Positions 32,003 to 39,506 of a DNA stretch of 46,250 nucleotides are shown here, one piece after another. Origin of the DNA: Deltaproteobacteria bacterium (lineage in GTDB: Bacteria > Myxococcota_A > UBA9042 > PHBI01); contig WYBB01000188.1 in NCBI GenBank assembly GCA_011526585.1, positions 1-46,250 of the forward strand, read 5' to 3'. Under the pieces are notes generated by a model that was not told the DNA's origin, ran no database searches, and saw only the letters and a program-made list of their open reading frames with translations. How positions within the stretch are numbered: the stretch's first letter is position 1; each line of letters starts with the position of its first letter. The translations under genes were made by a program, and so were the position numbers.

Positions 32003-33053
32003 TACACGCACGCGCGTCGTGATGAAGCGCATCGCGATCCCCGATGTGACGGGGCTGCACGTCGACAACGCGAAGATCGTGTTGACGAACGCGGGCTTCG
32101 AGCGCTTCCGCGTGCACTACGTCGAGGACTACGAGGCGGACTTCACGGTCATCGAGCAGTTCCCGCGCTCGGGCATGCTCGTCCCCAAGGAGAGCGAGGT
32201 CGTGCTGCGCATCGCGCGGCAGAACCTCGTCAACTACCTGCCGCAGGCCTTCCAGCAGTCGGAGATGGAGGGCGGCGGCAACTTCCTGCGCGGCTTCCTG
32301 AGCATCATCCACCACACCTACGACTCGGTGAGCCTGCGGCTCAACGAGGTGAGCCGGACCTTCGATCCGCGCACGACCGACCCGGACTTCCTGCCCTGGC
32401 TGGCGAGCTGGCTCGCGATCACGCTGAACCCGGACTGGTCGACGCTGCAGCGGCGCAAGATGCTGATGGCGGCGACGCAGCTCTTCCCCGATCGCGGCAC
32501 GGCCAAGGCGATCCGCGAGTTCGTGCGCATCTACGTCGGCGCGAAGGTGGAGATCAAGGAGAACTCCTGGCCTTTCCAGGGTTTTCGGATCGGCGTGCAC
32601 TCGACGGTCGGCGACGACACCGTGATCCTGCCGCCGATGAACCTGGCGCACTGCTTCGTCGTGCAGCTCGACAAGCCGGTGCGCCTCGTCTCGGACGACG
32701 AGATCATCAAGATCCACCAGATCATCCAGAACCAGAAGCCGGCGCACACGAGCTACTACCTGTCGTTCTCGGACGAGGCCGACACCGGCCAGATGGGCGC
32801 GTTCATGGCGATCGGCATGGCGCCGGCCGAGATCACGACCGAGGGCACGCCGCCGCCGGTCATCGGCATGGGCATCGGTATCGGCTTCGACGGCACGGTC
32901 TACGAGGGCGAGGGCGGCACCGGCATCTTGGTCACGGAAGAGCCGGACAAGCCCGGCGGCGAGGGCGCGCAGAGCGACGAGCCGCAGAAGAAGAAGCCGA
33001 TGCTGCAGGTCAAATCCGACAAGGGCGACGGCGGAGACGGCGGGAAATCCTAA
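31986..33053 (+). CDS. PASTA domain fused to phage tail protein I-like domain
   Basis: 355 aa. Residues 16-77 form a PASTA domain (IPDVTGLHVDNAKIVLTNAG, with IEQFPRSGMLV and VVLRIA). Residues about 82-195 match the tail protein I domain seen with contractile systems: YLPQAFQQSE, FDPRTTDPDFLPWLASWLAI, RRKMLMAATQLFPDRGT. The rest is a beta-rich extension and a Gly/Lys-rich tail. ATG 31986 follows GAGAAGG. PASTA domains usually sense peptidoglycan fragments at the cell surface, so the fusion suggests envelope binding by the baseplate, or a structural reuse of the fold. Confidence 0.85.
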   Translation: MTASSDTRTRVVMKRIAIPDVTGLHVDNAKIVLTNAGFERFRVHYVEDYEADFTVIEQFPRSGMLVPKESEVVLRIARQNLVNYLPQAFQQSEMEGGGNFLRGFLSIIHHTYDSVSLRLNEVSRTFDPRTTDPDFLPWLASWLAITLNPDWSTLQRRKMLMAATQLFPDRGTAKAIREFVRIYVGAKVEIKENSWPFQGFRIGVHSTVGDDTVILPPMNLAHCFVVQLDKPVRLVSDDEIIKIHQIIQNQKPAHTSYYLSFSDEADTGQMGAFMAIGMAPAEITTEGTPPPVIGMGIGIGFDGTVYEGEGGTGILVTEEPDKPGGEGAQSDEPQKKKPMLQVKSDKGDGGDGGKS

Positions 33054-33101
33054 AGACAGGCAGCGCGGAGGCAGCCACCTCCGCGAACCAGGAGCGAGAG
33101 C

Positions 33102-34628
33102 ATGGCGGACTTCAAGGGCTACAAGCGCATCAACTTCTTCACGGGCTTCCAGACGACGGCCGACGATTGGAACGACCTCGTCAAGTACCACGTGGAGAAG
33201 CACAAGCTGCACAACCGCTTGCTCCATGGTCCGGGCGTCGTGCGCAACGTGCTCGGCGGCCTCAAGGTCGCGGCGCGCGGGCGTGCGGACCTGTCGGTCG
33301 AGATCTCGCCGGGCTTCGCGCTCGACGGCGAGGGCAACGAGATCTACGTGCCCGAGCCGACGATCAAGACGATCGATCCCGGCGACTTCAAGCTGCCGCA
33401 GACGGTCTACCTGGTGGTGAAGTACATCGAGGAGCTGACCGACTTCGTCAGCTACAAGGCCAACCTCGAGTACAAGGGCCACCGGCGCATCGCCGAGACC
33501 TTCAAGGTCGAGGCGATCATCACCGAGCCCGACATCCGCCGCGAGATCGAGATCGCACGCGTGCACCTGACCAAGGACGTCAAGCGCATCGTCGACGCCA
33601 AGGACCCGCTCAACCCCAAGGAGAACGAGCTGAGCCTCCTCTACGTGCCGGAGGCGGGCATCATCGGCTCGCACATCGACAAGGCCAAGCTCAACGAGCT
33701 CGCCTCGATCCTGACGCAGTCCAAGGCCGTCTACTCCCACATGTTCAACAAGATGCGCATCCTGTCCGCCGGCTCGGTCGAGCAGGGCATGAACGCGCTG
33801 GACATGCTCCTGCGCTGCAACATCGTCGACGAGCGCAACCTCTATGACCTCTTCGCGACGGTCTTCGAGTTCCAGGAGGAGCTCGTCACCGACGTCGAGA
33901 CCAACTATCCGCAGTACGCGACCAAGAAGGAGTTCGCGAGCTTCAAGAAGCACGTCGAGCTCCTCCAGGGCATGTACAAGGAGAAGAGCTTCAACCAGGA
34001 GACCCTGGTCAACGTGCTCGGCTACCAGAAGAAGTCGACCGAGAACCTGCAGGTCATCTTCGGCGGCAAGGTCGTCAAGAAGGCGGTCGAGACGACGCAG
34101 AAGACCTCGGACGAGGTCATCCTCGGCAAGCTCAAGGAGAAGTCGGACGACTTCGCCGAGACGGCGGAGGTCGAGGGCGTCAAGCTCAAGCGCATCGACA
34201 TGATCGACATCCTCGAGAAGGAGTCGGAGCAGCAGCACAAGTTCCGCATCGTCGACGCCAAGGACAAGTACCGCACGCGCCAGAAGCTCAAGTACCCCGA
34301 CGGCGTGATCGTCGAGGACACCGGCATCGCCTACGAGGGCGGCTACGCCGAGTGGGAGATCTCCAACGTCACGCCCAACCGCGACATCTACATGTTCATG
34401 CGCATGGACTACGTGCACGGCGGCTGGGAGTGCGAGATCAGCGTCAACGGCAAGAAGACCGGCACGATGGTCTGCGAGGGCGAGGACCGCAAGTTCCGCT
34501 GGCGCAACTGGCCGTACAAGATCCCGGCCGAGTACGTGACCGACACCTTCCTCACGATCCGGCAGACCCCCAACTCCGCCGACCGTGACGTGAACATGTT
34601 CAAGCTCTGGTTCTACCAGCCGTCCTGA
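33102..34628 (+). CDS. Putative baseplate-attached fibre or receptor-binding protein
   Basis: 508 aa, AGGAG ribosome site. N-terminus RINFFTGFQTTADDWNDLVK, HNRLLHGPGVV and VEISPGFALDGEGNEIYVPE resembles a conserved protein seen in injection-system clusters, where the first domain docks on the baseplate. The middle (about 195-345) is helical and charged. The last about 120 residues (EWEISNVTPNRDIYMFMRM, SVNGKKTGTMVC, LTIRQTPNS) look like a beta-sandwich carbohydrate-binding module. By position and architecture it is the candidate target-recognition protein. Function is inferred. Two GC-rich hairpins follow the stop. Confidence 0.65.
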   Translation: MADFKGYKRINFFTGFQTTADDWNDLVKYHVEKHKLHNRLLHGPGVVRNVLGGLKVAARGRADLSVEISPGFALDGEGNEIYVPEPTIKTIDPGDFKLPQTVYLVVKYIEELTDFVSYKANLEYKGHRRIAETFKVEAIITEPDIRREIEIARVHLTKDVKRIVDAKDPLNPKENELSLLYVPEAGIIGSHIDKAKLNELASILTQSKAVYSHMFNKMRILSAGSVEQGMNALDMLLRCNIVDERNLYDLFATVFEFQEELVTDVETNYPQYATKKEFASFKKHVELLQGMYKEKSFNQETLVNVLGYQKKSTENLQVIFGGKVVKKAVETTQKTSDEVILGKLKEKSDDFAETAEVEGVKLKRIDMIDILEKESEQQHKFRIVDAKDKYRTRQKLKYPDGVIVEDTGIAYEGGYAEWEISNVTPNRDIYMFMRMDYVHGGWECEISVNGKKTGTMVCEGEDRKFRWRNWPYKIPAEYVTDTFLTIRQTPNSADRDVNMFKLWFYQPS

Positions 34629-34642
34629 CGTCGTACCGCGAT

Positions 34643-34689
34643 GGGCCGAGCCCGCTCGGCCCGTCTCCTCCCGGCCCGCAGGTCGGGCC
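34643..34689 (+). terminator. Tandem GC-rich hairpins at the end of the baseplate operon
   Basis: First hairpin GGGCCGAG-CCCG-CTCGGCCC (34643-34662, 8-bp perfect stem), second GGCCCG-CAGGT-CGGGCC (34673-34689). They start 15 bases after the fibre-gene stop. No U-tract follows, so this would be a non-canonical or Rho-assisted terminator, or a transcript stabiliser. Confidence 0.5.
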
Positions 34690-34871
34690 GTGATCGCCCG
34701 GACGATAGGACAAGGCCGCGGACTCACGCACGGTTTCAGATGGGCACCACGCCACAAAGTTGGCGAAAACCGACAAAGCTGCCATCATGATCAGGCGGCG
34801 GACATCGGTCGGAGGTCCGGCGTGCGCTTGCAACGAATGGCGTTGTCGCGCTTAATCGTGTCGGCGATGGT

Positions 34872-34890
34872 CGCTCGCCAAGGGCGAGCG
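34872..34890. repeat. Inverted repeat in the FHA gene leader
   Basis: CGCTCGCC-AAG-GGCGAGCG is a perfect 8-bp stem with a 3-base loop, about 85 bases before the FHA start codon. It could be an attenuator hairpin or a protein-binding site. Confidence 0.4.
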
Positions 34891-34945
34891 CCTCGCGGAC
34901 GGTGCTCAATGGGGTTGATGGGGTTCTTCGGATCTTCGGGTGTGG

Positions 34946-34963
34946 GGATCCTCACGAGGATCC
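34946..34963. promoter_or_regulatory. Palindrome just before the FHA start codon
   Basis: GGATCCTC-AC-GAGGATCC is a perfect 8-bp inverted repeat ending 12 bases before ATG 34976. In RNA it would form a hairpin next to the ribosome site; in DNA it could be an operator. Its position suggests translational or transcriptional control of the FHA protein. Confidence 0.5.
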
Positions 34964-34975
34964 GGCGGGGTCGCG

Positions 34976-35620
34976 ATGGTATGGGATTTCCTCAAGAATC
35001 TTGGTCGCCAGAAGCTCAACGCAGCCGAAGCGGGGCTGAAGGCCAAGGCCACCGGCGCCCAGGCGAAGGCCCAGATGAAGGTGGCGGGCAAGGTCAACAA
35101 GGGCATCAAGGGCGCCCAGGACAAAGCGGTCGGCGCAGTCAAGAACAAGGCCAAGCCCCAGGACAAGAAAGACGACAAGCCGCAGCAGAAGGATGACAAG
35201 ATGGGGCTCTTCGGTAAGAAGAAGACGGAATCCTCTCCGGCGATGGCCGCCCAGCCCGAGCCCGAGGCGAACTTCGGCGACAAGACACAGTTCATCCAGG
35301 TCGTCGAGGAGAACGAGTTCAAGCCCGTCGTGGGCTGGCTCGTCGCGCTCAACGGCGCGCTCAAGGGACATGACTTCCGCATCCGCGACGGCAAGAACGT
35401 CATCGGCACCGCGGCGGACACCGACATCGTGCTCACCGACCAGTACATGTCGGCGCGTCACGCGGTGATCCGCCACGAGGAAGGCATGTTCGTCATCGTC
35501 GACCTCGACTCGACCAACGGAACGTACGTCAACGATCAGCGCTGCTCGAAGGAGGAGCTGATCGACAACGACCGCGTGCGGCTCGGGCGAACCGAGATGA
35601 AGTTCAAGTCGCTCTACTGA
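34976..35620 (+). CDS. Soluble FHA domain protein with Lys/Ala-rich N-terminus
   Basis: 214 aa from ATG 34976. Residues 10-75 are an Ala/Lys-rich, probably helical segment with LEA-like repeats. The FHA domain spans about 119-210 (NVIGTAADTDIVLTDQYMSA, RHAVIRH, DSTNGTYVND). The conserved FHA Gly-Arg is Gly-Thr here and SRRH is SARH, so standard phosphothreonine binding is doubtful. A threonine just before the FHA (GDKTQFI, Thr104) lies where GarA/OdhI-type proteins are phosphorylated. No signal or membrane helix. Follows the baseplate operon and precedes the membrane VWA/FHA gene. Confidence 0.85.
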   Translation: MVWDFLKNLGRQKLNAAEAGLKAKATGAQAKAQMKVAGKVNKGIKGAQDKAVGAVKNKAKPQDKKDDKPQQKDDKMGLFGKKKTESSPAMAAQPEPEANFGDKTQFIQVVEENEFKPVVGWLVALNGALKGHDFRIRDGKNVIGTAADTDIVLTDQYMSARHAVIRHEEGMFVIVDLDSTNGTYVNDQRCSKEELIDNDRVRLGRTEMKFKSLY

Positions 35621-35637
35621 AAGGTCGCCAGGGTGCA

Positions 35638-35665
35638 TTGCGCAATCGCGCGAGCCGAGCATAAT
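35638..35665 (+). promoter_or_regulatory. Possible promoter of the VWA/FHA gene
   Basis: TTGCGC (35638-35643), 16-base spacer and CATAAT (35660-35665). The -10 is good (5/6), the -35 moderate. A hairpin CTCCCGA-CCC-TCGGGAG (35682-35698) follows in the leader. If real, the VWA/FHA gene can be made without the preceding FHA gene. Confidence 0.4.
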
Positions 35666-35776
35666 CGGTCTCGCCCGGCGCCTCCCGACCCTCGGGAGCG
35701 GGCGCGGGCTTCCATTCACCGAAATCTTCTTGTCGGGTCCTCGCGTCGGGACCCACGGGTACTGCGGAGGAACGCC

Positions 35777-37255
35777 GTGGCACGGCATAAGCGCTCGATT
35801 GGATTCTTGGGTCTTGCCGCGGCGGCGGTGCTCGGGCTGGCCGGCGGCGGCTCGGCGCGCGCGGAGCTGCTCGTCGACAACATCCTGTCGGAGCAGTTCA
35901 ACAACGAGAAGGACCCGAACTACAAGAAGATCGTGTTCTTCGTCGACGCCTTCGACGCGCAGGGCAAGTTCGTCGCCGACCTCGACAAGGCCGAGGACGT
36001 CGTCAAGGTGACGATCGACGGCAAGGAGGTCGAAGGCACCTTCACCATCGAGACGGTCAAGGACGCCAACCAGCCGATGGCGGTCGGCATCCTCATCGCC
36101 GCGCACGAGAGCTACTCGCAGTACGATCCCGAGTCGGGCATGCCCAACATCCTCGAGCTCGAGAAGAACGGCTTCGACGCGTTCCTGAGGAACCTGTCGA
36201 ACCAGAACTACGCCGCGGTCTGGTATTACAACGAGGACGGCCTGCACAAGGTCTACTCCTGGTCGAACAAGCCCGAGGACGCGGCCAACACGCTGCAGTC
36301 GCTGGTCAAGCCGGCGCAGAAGCAGCCGGGCAAGGCGCCGGCGCTCTACGCGAACATCCAGAAGGTCATGGAGACCGTGCAGGAGTTCGACTCGACGCTG
36401 CCGCGGCGCCGCATCATCCTGGTGATGTCCGACGGCAAGGACGGCATCCAGAACAACCAGGCCCAGGTCAAGAAGCGCGTCGACGCGATCGCCGACCTGG
36501 CGGCCACCTACAAGACCAAGGTCTACGCCATCGGCTTCACGATCGACCTCGAGGAGCCGCTCGTGAACCTCAACGAGATCGCGACGCGCACCTTCGGCGT
36601 CTATCGCCGCCTGCCGGCGGAGAAGGCCGAGAACATCTCGAGCGAGCTCGAGAGCCTCTCCAAGGAGCTGCAGAACCAGTACGTCGTCACCTTCACCCCG
36701 AAGGAGTGGCGCGGCGCGGAGCAGCCGGTGACGATCGTGCTCGAGGTCACGCCGCCGGGCCTCACGCCGATGCAGAAGATCATCTCGGACGTGAAGGTCC
36801 CCGCGCTCGGCACCGACATCATGGCGATCCTGATCCCGGTGCTCATCGGCATCGGCTCGCTGCTCGGCCTCTTCCTCATCTGGAAGCTGATCAAGGCGAT
36901 CATCCGCGCGCGCAAGAACCGCCCGGTCGCCGGCGCCGTCGAGGAGGAGGAGTTCGTCGGCCCCTACAAGGGCAAGCTCACCTGCACGATGGGCGCCTAC
37001 GCCGGCAAGGAGTTCTTCCTCACCGAGGACCTGACGACGATCGGCTCGATCGCCGGCAACACGATCGTGCTCCAGGAGGCGGGCGTGTCCAAGCGCCACG
37101 CCGGCATCAAGATCGAAGAGATGCGCTTCGAGCTCGCCGACTTCGGCTCGACCAACGGCACCTTCGTCAACGGCGCCAAGATCACCAAGCAGTTCTTGCG
37201 CGACGGCGACGAGGTGCGGATCGGCGAGGCCCGCATGAAGTTCACCCTCAAGTGA
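35777..37255 (+). CDS. Membrane protein with periplasmic VWA-like and cytoplasmic FHA domains
   Basis: 492 aa from GTG 35777, with GGAGG six bases upstream; the open frame to 35633 is not used. Signal peptide 1-29, VWA-like domain about 50-310 (KIVFFVDAFDAQGK, RRIILVMSDGKDG, VYAIGFTID), one membrane helix (about 349-376), basic anchor and a C-terminal FHA (TIGSIAGNTIVLQEAGVSKR, STNGTFVNG). The expected MIDAS DxSxS is absent: the matching strand reads GILIAAHESYS. The FHA again lacks the usual Gly-Arg (Gly-Ser instead). It could carry a periplasmic binding event to the cytoplasmic FHA side. Linked to the baseplate genes by position. Confidence 0.85.
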   Translation: MARHKRSIGFLGLAAAAVLGLAGGGSARAELLVDNILSEQFNNEKDPNYKKIVFFVDAFDAQGKFVADLDKAEDVVKVTIDGKEVEGTFTIETVKDANQPMAVGILIAAHESYSQYDPESGMPNILELEKNGFDAFLRNLSNQNYAAVWYYNEDGLHKVYSWSNKPEDAANTLQSLVKPAQKQPGKAPALYANIQKVMETVQEFDSTLPRRRIILVMSDGKDGIQNNQAQVKKRVDAIADLAATYKTKVYAIGFTIDLEEPLVNLNEIATRTFGVYRRLPAEKAENISSELESLSKELQNQYVVTFTPKEWRGAEQPVTIVLEVTPPGLTPMQKIISDVKVPALGTDIMAILIPVLIGIGSLLGLFLIWKLIKAIIRARKNRPVAGAVEEEEFVGPYKGKLTCTMGAYAGKEFFLTEDLTTIGSIAGNTIVLQEAGVSKRHAGIKIEEMRFELADFGSTNGTFVNGAKITKQFLRDGDEVRIGEARMKFTLK

Positions 37256-37300
37256 GTCGGTTGACGGACCGTCAGGATCCATCGCGGATCTTCTGAACTG

Positions 37301-37406
37301 CACGTAGGGGCGGCCCTCGTGGCCGCCCGCTGCACGTAGGGGCGGCCCTCGTGGCCGCCCGCGCTCAGAACCGGGCCACGTAGGGGCGGCCCTCGTGGCC
37401 GCCCGC
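37301..37406. repeat. Three copies of a 30-bp hairpin repeat
   Basis: Identical 30-bp units at 37301-37330, 37333-37362 and 37377-37406, starting CACGTAGGGGCGGCC. Each contains the perfect inverted repeat GGGCGGCC-CTCGT-GGCCGCCC. The copies lie between the converging VWA/FHA and beta-barrel genes and share orientation. They resemble dispersed palindromic (REP/MITE-like) elements and may also end transcription from both sides. Confidence 0.85.
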
Positions 37407-37415
37407 GCGGTTCGA

Positions 37416-38240
37416 TCAGAAACGCGCGCCGAGCGCGAACTGAAGCCCGCTGGTCGTGCCGACGTTGGCCTCGACGTTGACCAGCAACGGCCATGCCTCG
37501 AGGCGCAGGCCGACGATGACGTGGTGCAGCACGAGGTCCTGACCGGGCAGCACGGTCTGGAACGGCTCGGCCTCGCCTTCGTCGAAGGTCGCGACCTGGC
37601 GCTCGAGGGTGCGGCCGTAGCGGAAGGCGTAGCCGAGGTAGGGGCCGAGGCTCATGACGCCCTCGACGGGGATCGGGCGGCCGACGACGAGCTCGCCGCC
37701 GAGGTGCACGATCGTCGCCTCCGGGTTGCCGAGCACCGCGCCGGCGTCGATGCGCATGCCGACGTCGGGCAGGAAGTCATGGCCCTCGACGATCGCCCAG
37801 CGCAGCTCGAGGGTCGGGCTCGCCACGTCGAGCTCGGGCAGCGCGGCGAGCTGCGCGCCGAGCTCGAAGCCGCCGGGCAGCCCCTTCCTCGCGACGACGA
37901 AGAGCGGCGTCAGCGCGTCGGGCGCGTCGTCGCCCATCGCGCCGCGCCAGAGGCTCGAGCCGGGCTCGGCCGGGGCCCAGCCGAGGCCGAGCTGAAGCTC
38001 CATGCCGGCGGCGCCGGTCGTCCCGCCCGTCCCGGAGAAGCGCGGGCGCAGCGCGCCGAGCACCTCTTCGAGGAAGGCGCTGTAGCCCACCTCGTCGAGG
38101 AACCAGGCGCCGTCCTCACGCGTGACGAACCCGCGCGCCGAGAACGGCTCGGCGCTCGCCGGTCGGGCCGAGGCCGCGAGCGTGAGCGCCAGGAGGATCA
38201 CGCGGGTCGCGCGAAGGAGGCCCTCAGACGTGCTCGTCAT
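37416..38240 (-). CDS. Outer-membrane beta-barrel-like protein
   Basis: 274-aa precursor. Signal peptide with cleavage after ARPASA. The mature chain alternates short amphipathic strands (ELRWAIVEGHDFLPDVGMRI, HVIVGLRLEAWPLLVNVEAN) and ends in a C-terminal Phe (LQFALGARF), the usual assembly signal for outer-membrane barrels. No specific family recognised. The start at ATG 38240 overlaps the PhaR-like gene by 17 bp, so the two form an operon. Confidence 0.75.
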   Translation of the reverse strand: MTSTSEGLLRATRVILLALTLAASARPASAEPFSARGFVTREDGAWFLDEVGYSAFLEEVLGALRPRFSGTGGTTGAAGMELQLGLGWAPAEPGSSLWRGAMGDDAPDALTPLFVVARKGLPGGFELGAQLAALPELDVASPTLELRWAIVEGHDFLPDVGMRIDAGAVLGNPEATIVHLGGELVVGRPIPVEGVMSLGPYLGYAFRYGRTLERQVATFDEGEAEPFQTVLPGQDLVLHHVIVGLRLEAWPLLVNVEANVGTTSGLQFALGARF

Positions 38241-38880
38241 CGAGCGCGCCCGTGTCGACCGGTGCGAGGGGTCGTTCGTGCGCTTCGCCCTTGAGCGCCG
38301 CCAGCTCGGCCTCGAGCTCGTGCACGCGCCGCTCGAGCTCGGTCAGGCGCTTGGGGAAGTCGAGCTGCGCGAAGGCGTGCTGGATCTCGAGCCAGCGCTC
38401 CTCGAGCGCATCGCGGATCGCCTCGCCGGGCTTGGGCTTGGCGCTCGCGCTCTCGGCCGCCCGCGGTGCCGTCGCCGCGCTCGGCGGGGCGATCGGCTCC
38501 GGCGTCGCCTCACCCGGCTCGTGGGGCTTGTCGTCGCGGCGCCCGAAGACGCGCCGCACGTTCTTCTCCGCCTCTTCGCGCAGGCTGGCGACCGGCTGGC
38601 GGATCTTCTTCTGGATGAAGTCGCCGCCCGACTGGAAGAAGTTGCGCAGGGTGTCGATCGGCAGCGGTCGCTTCACGCGCTTCTCTTCGTCGAGGAGGAT
38701 CTGCGTGAGCGTCGCCGAGGTGAGATCCTCCTGCGTGCGGTTGTCGATGATGCGGAGCTCTTCGCCGTTGCGCAGGAGCCCGGCGATCTCGTCGTGCGTG
38801 ATGTAGCAGCTCTGTGACATGTCGTAGAGCTTGCGGTTGGCGTAGCGCTTGATGATGCGCGGCTCCTTGTTGTCACTCAT
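38224..38880 (-). CDS. PhaR-like polyhydroxyalkanoate synthesis regulator
   Basis: 218 aa from ATG 38880 (AGGAG five bases upstream). The N-terminal 65 residues match the PHB accumulation regulator domain: RIIKRYANRKLYDMSQSCYI, THDEIAGLL, NRTQEDLTSATLTQILLDEE. This domain binds DNA and PHA granules in PhaR. Then a linker with acidic and Ala/Pro-rich parts and a C-terminal coiled coil (LTELERRVHELEAELAALKG) for oligomer formation. No PHA synthase is nearby, so a wider regulatory role is possible; many Myxococcota carry such proteins. Confidence 0.88.
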   Translation of the reverse strand: MSDNKEPRIIKRYANRKLYDMSQSCYITHDEIAGLLRNGEELRIIDNRTQEDLTSATLTQILLDEEKRVKRPLPIDTLRNFFQSGGDFIQKKIRQPVASLREEAEKNVRRVFGRRDDKPHEPGEATPEPIAPPSAATAPRAAESASAKPKPGEAIRDALEERWLEIQHAFAQLDFPKRLTELERRVHELEAELAALKGEAHERPLAPVDTGALDDEHV

Positions 38881-38952
38881 CACAGCTCCTGCTGGAGGGT
38901 GCCTGCGCGACCCACCGAACCGTCATCATCCGTCGTGCTCCTTGTTTCATGG

Positions 38953-39453
38953 TCAGCGCCGCGGAAAGGCCTCGCTGGTGTTCGCCTTCCGTGCGTTCTC
39001 CTTCGGACGCCGCGGGCACTTCGCGTCGCGGCAGGCGCCGTAGATCACCATCTTGTGATCGGTCACGGCGAACTTGTGACGCTCGGCGATCTCGATCTGC
39101 AGGCGCTCGATCTCGTCGTCGCGGAACTCCACGATGTGACCGCAGTCGACGCAGATCAGGTGGTCGTGGTGCTCGCCCTGGTGCGAGGCCTCGTAGCGTG
39201 TCGTGCCATCGCCGAAGCGGCTCGGCTCGGCCAGACCGCTGTCGACGAGGAGCTTGAGCGTGCGATACACCGTCGCTTGACCGATGTGCGGGTGCTGGGC
39301 GCGGATCTTGGCGTAGAGCTCGTCGATGTTGGGGTGGCCGCGGTGCGCGAAGAACGCCTCGGCGATCGCCCGGCGCTGGCGCGTGACACGCAACCCCGAG
39401 CGCGACAGATACGCGGCGAGGGTCGCCTCCCAGGATGGTGTTGGCTCGCTCAT
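38953..39453 (-). CDS. fur: Fur family metal-dependent repressor
   Basis: 166 aa from ATG 39453. Winged-helix domain with GQATVYRTLKLLVDSGLAEP; metal sites HHDHLICVDCG (His cluster and CxxC) and C-terminal CRDAKCP. The layout matches Fur rather than Zur or PerR, but the metal cannot be settled by eye. It is divergent from a lipoprotein gene, with 53 bp between. Expected to repress iron uptake genes when Fe(II) is bound. The gene symbol assumes Fur rather than a paralogue. Confidence 0.88.
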   Translation of the reverse strand: MSEPTPSWEATLAAYLSRSGLRVTRQRRAIAEAFFAHRGHPNIDELYAKIRAQHPHIGQATVYRTLKLLVDSGLAEPSRFGDGTTRYEASHQGEHHDHLICVDCGHIVEFRDDEIERLQIEIAERHKFAVTDHKMVIYGACRDAKCPRRPKENARKANTSEAFPRR

Positions 39454-39506
39454 GCGTCTCGGGTTGGCGTAACACGAAACCGGAAAAAGGGTGTATAGGC
39501 GACGCG

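Larger units (their letters stand above)
34629..34975. other. 347-bp intergenic region: terminator hairpins and leader of the FHA gene
   Basis: Holds tandem hairpins after the fibre gene (34643-34689) and two inverted repeats before the FHA gene (34872-34890 and 34946-34963). A possible -35/-10 pair TTGCAA and TTAATC is at about 34829-34858 but is weak. No gene with a ribosome site is visible. The stretch is less GC-rich than its neighbours. Confidence 0.55.

Noticed and set aside
28988..32068. 1026-aa minus-strand open frame
   Set aside because: Antisense to the gp6/J-like gene; repetitive Leu/Asp/Arg/His composition and no start signal.
28418..37255. Complete phage, prophage or type VI secretion locus
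   Set aside because: No integrase, terminase, capsid, sheath, tube, TssB/C, ClpV or VgrG frame is present in the window; only baseplate-type genes are seen.
37301..37406. CRISPR array
   Set aside because: Spacers of 2 and 14 bases are far too short and unequal, and no cas genes are nearby; the units are palindromic repeats.
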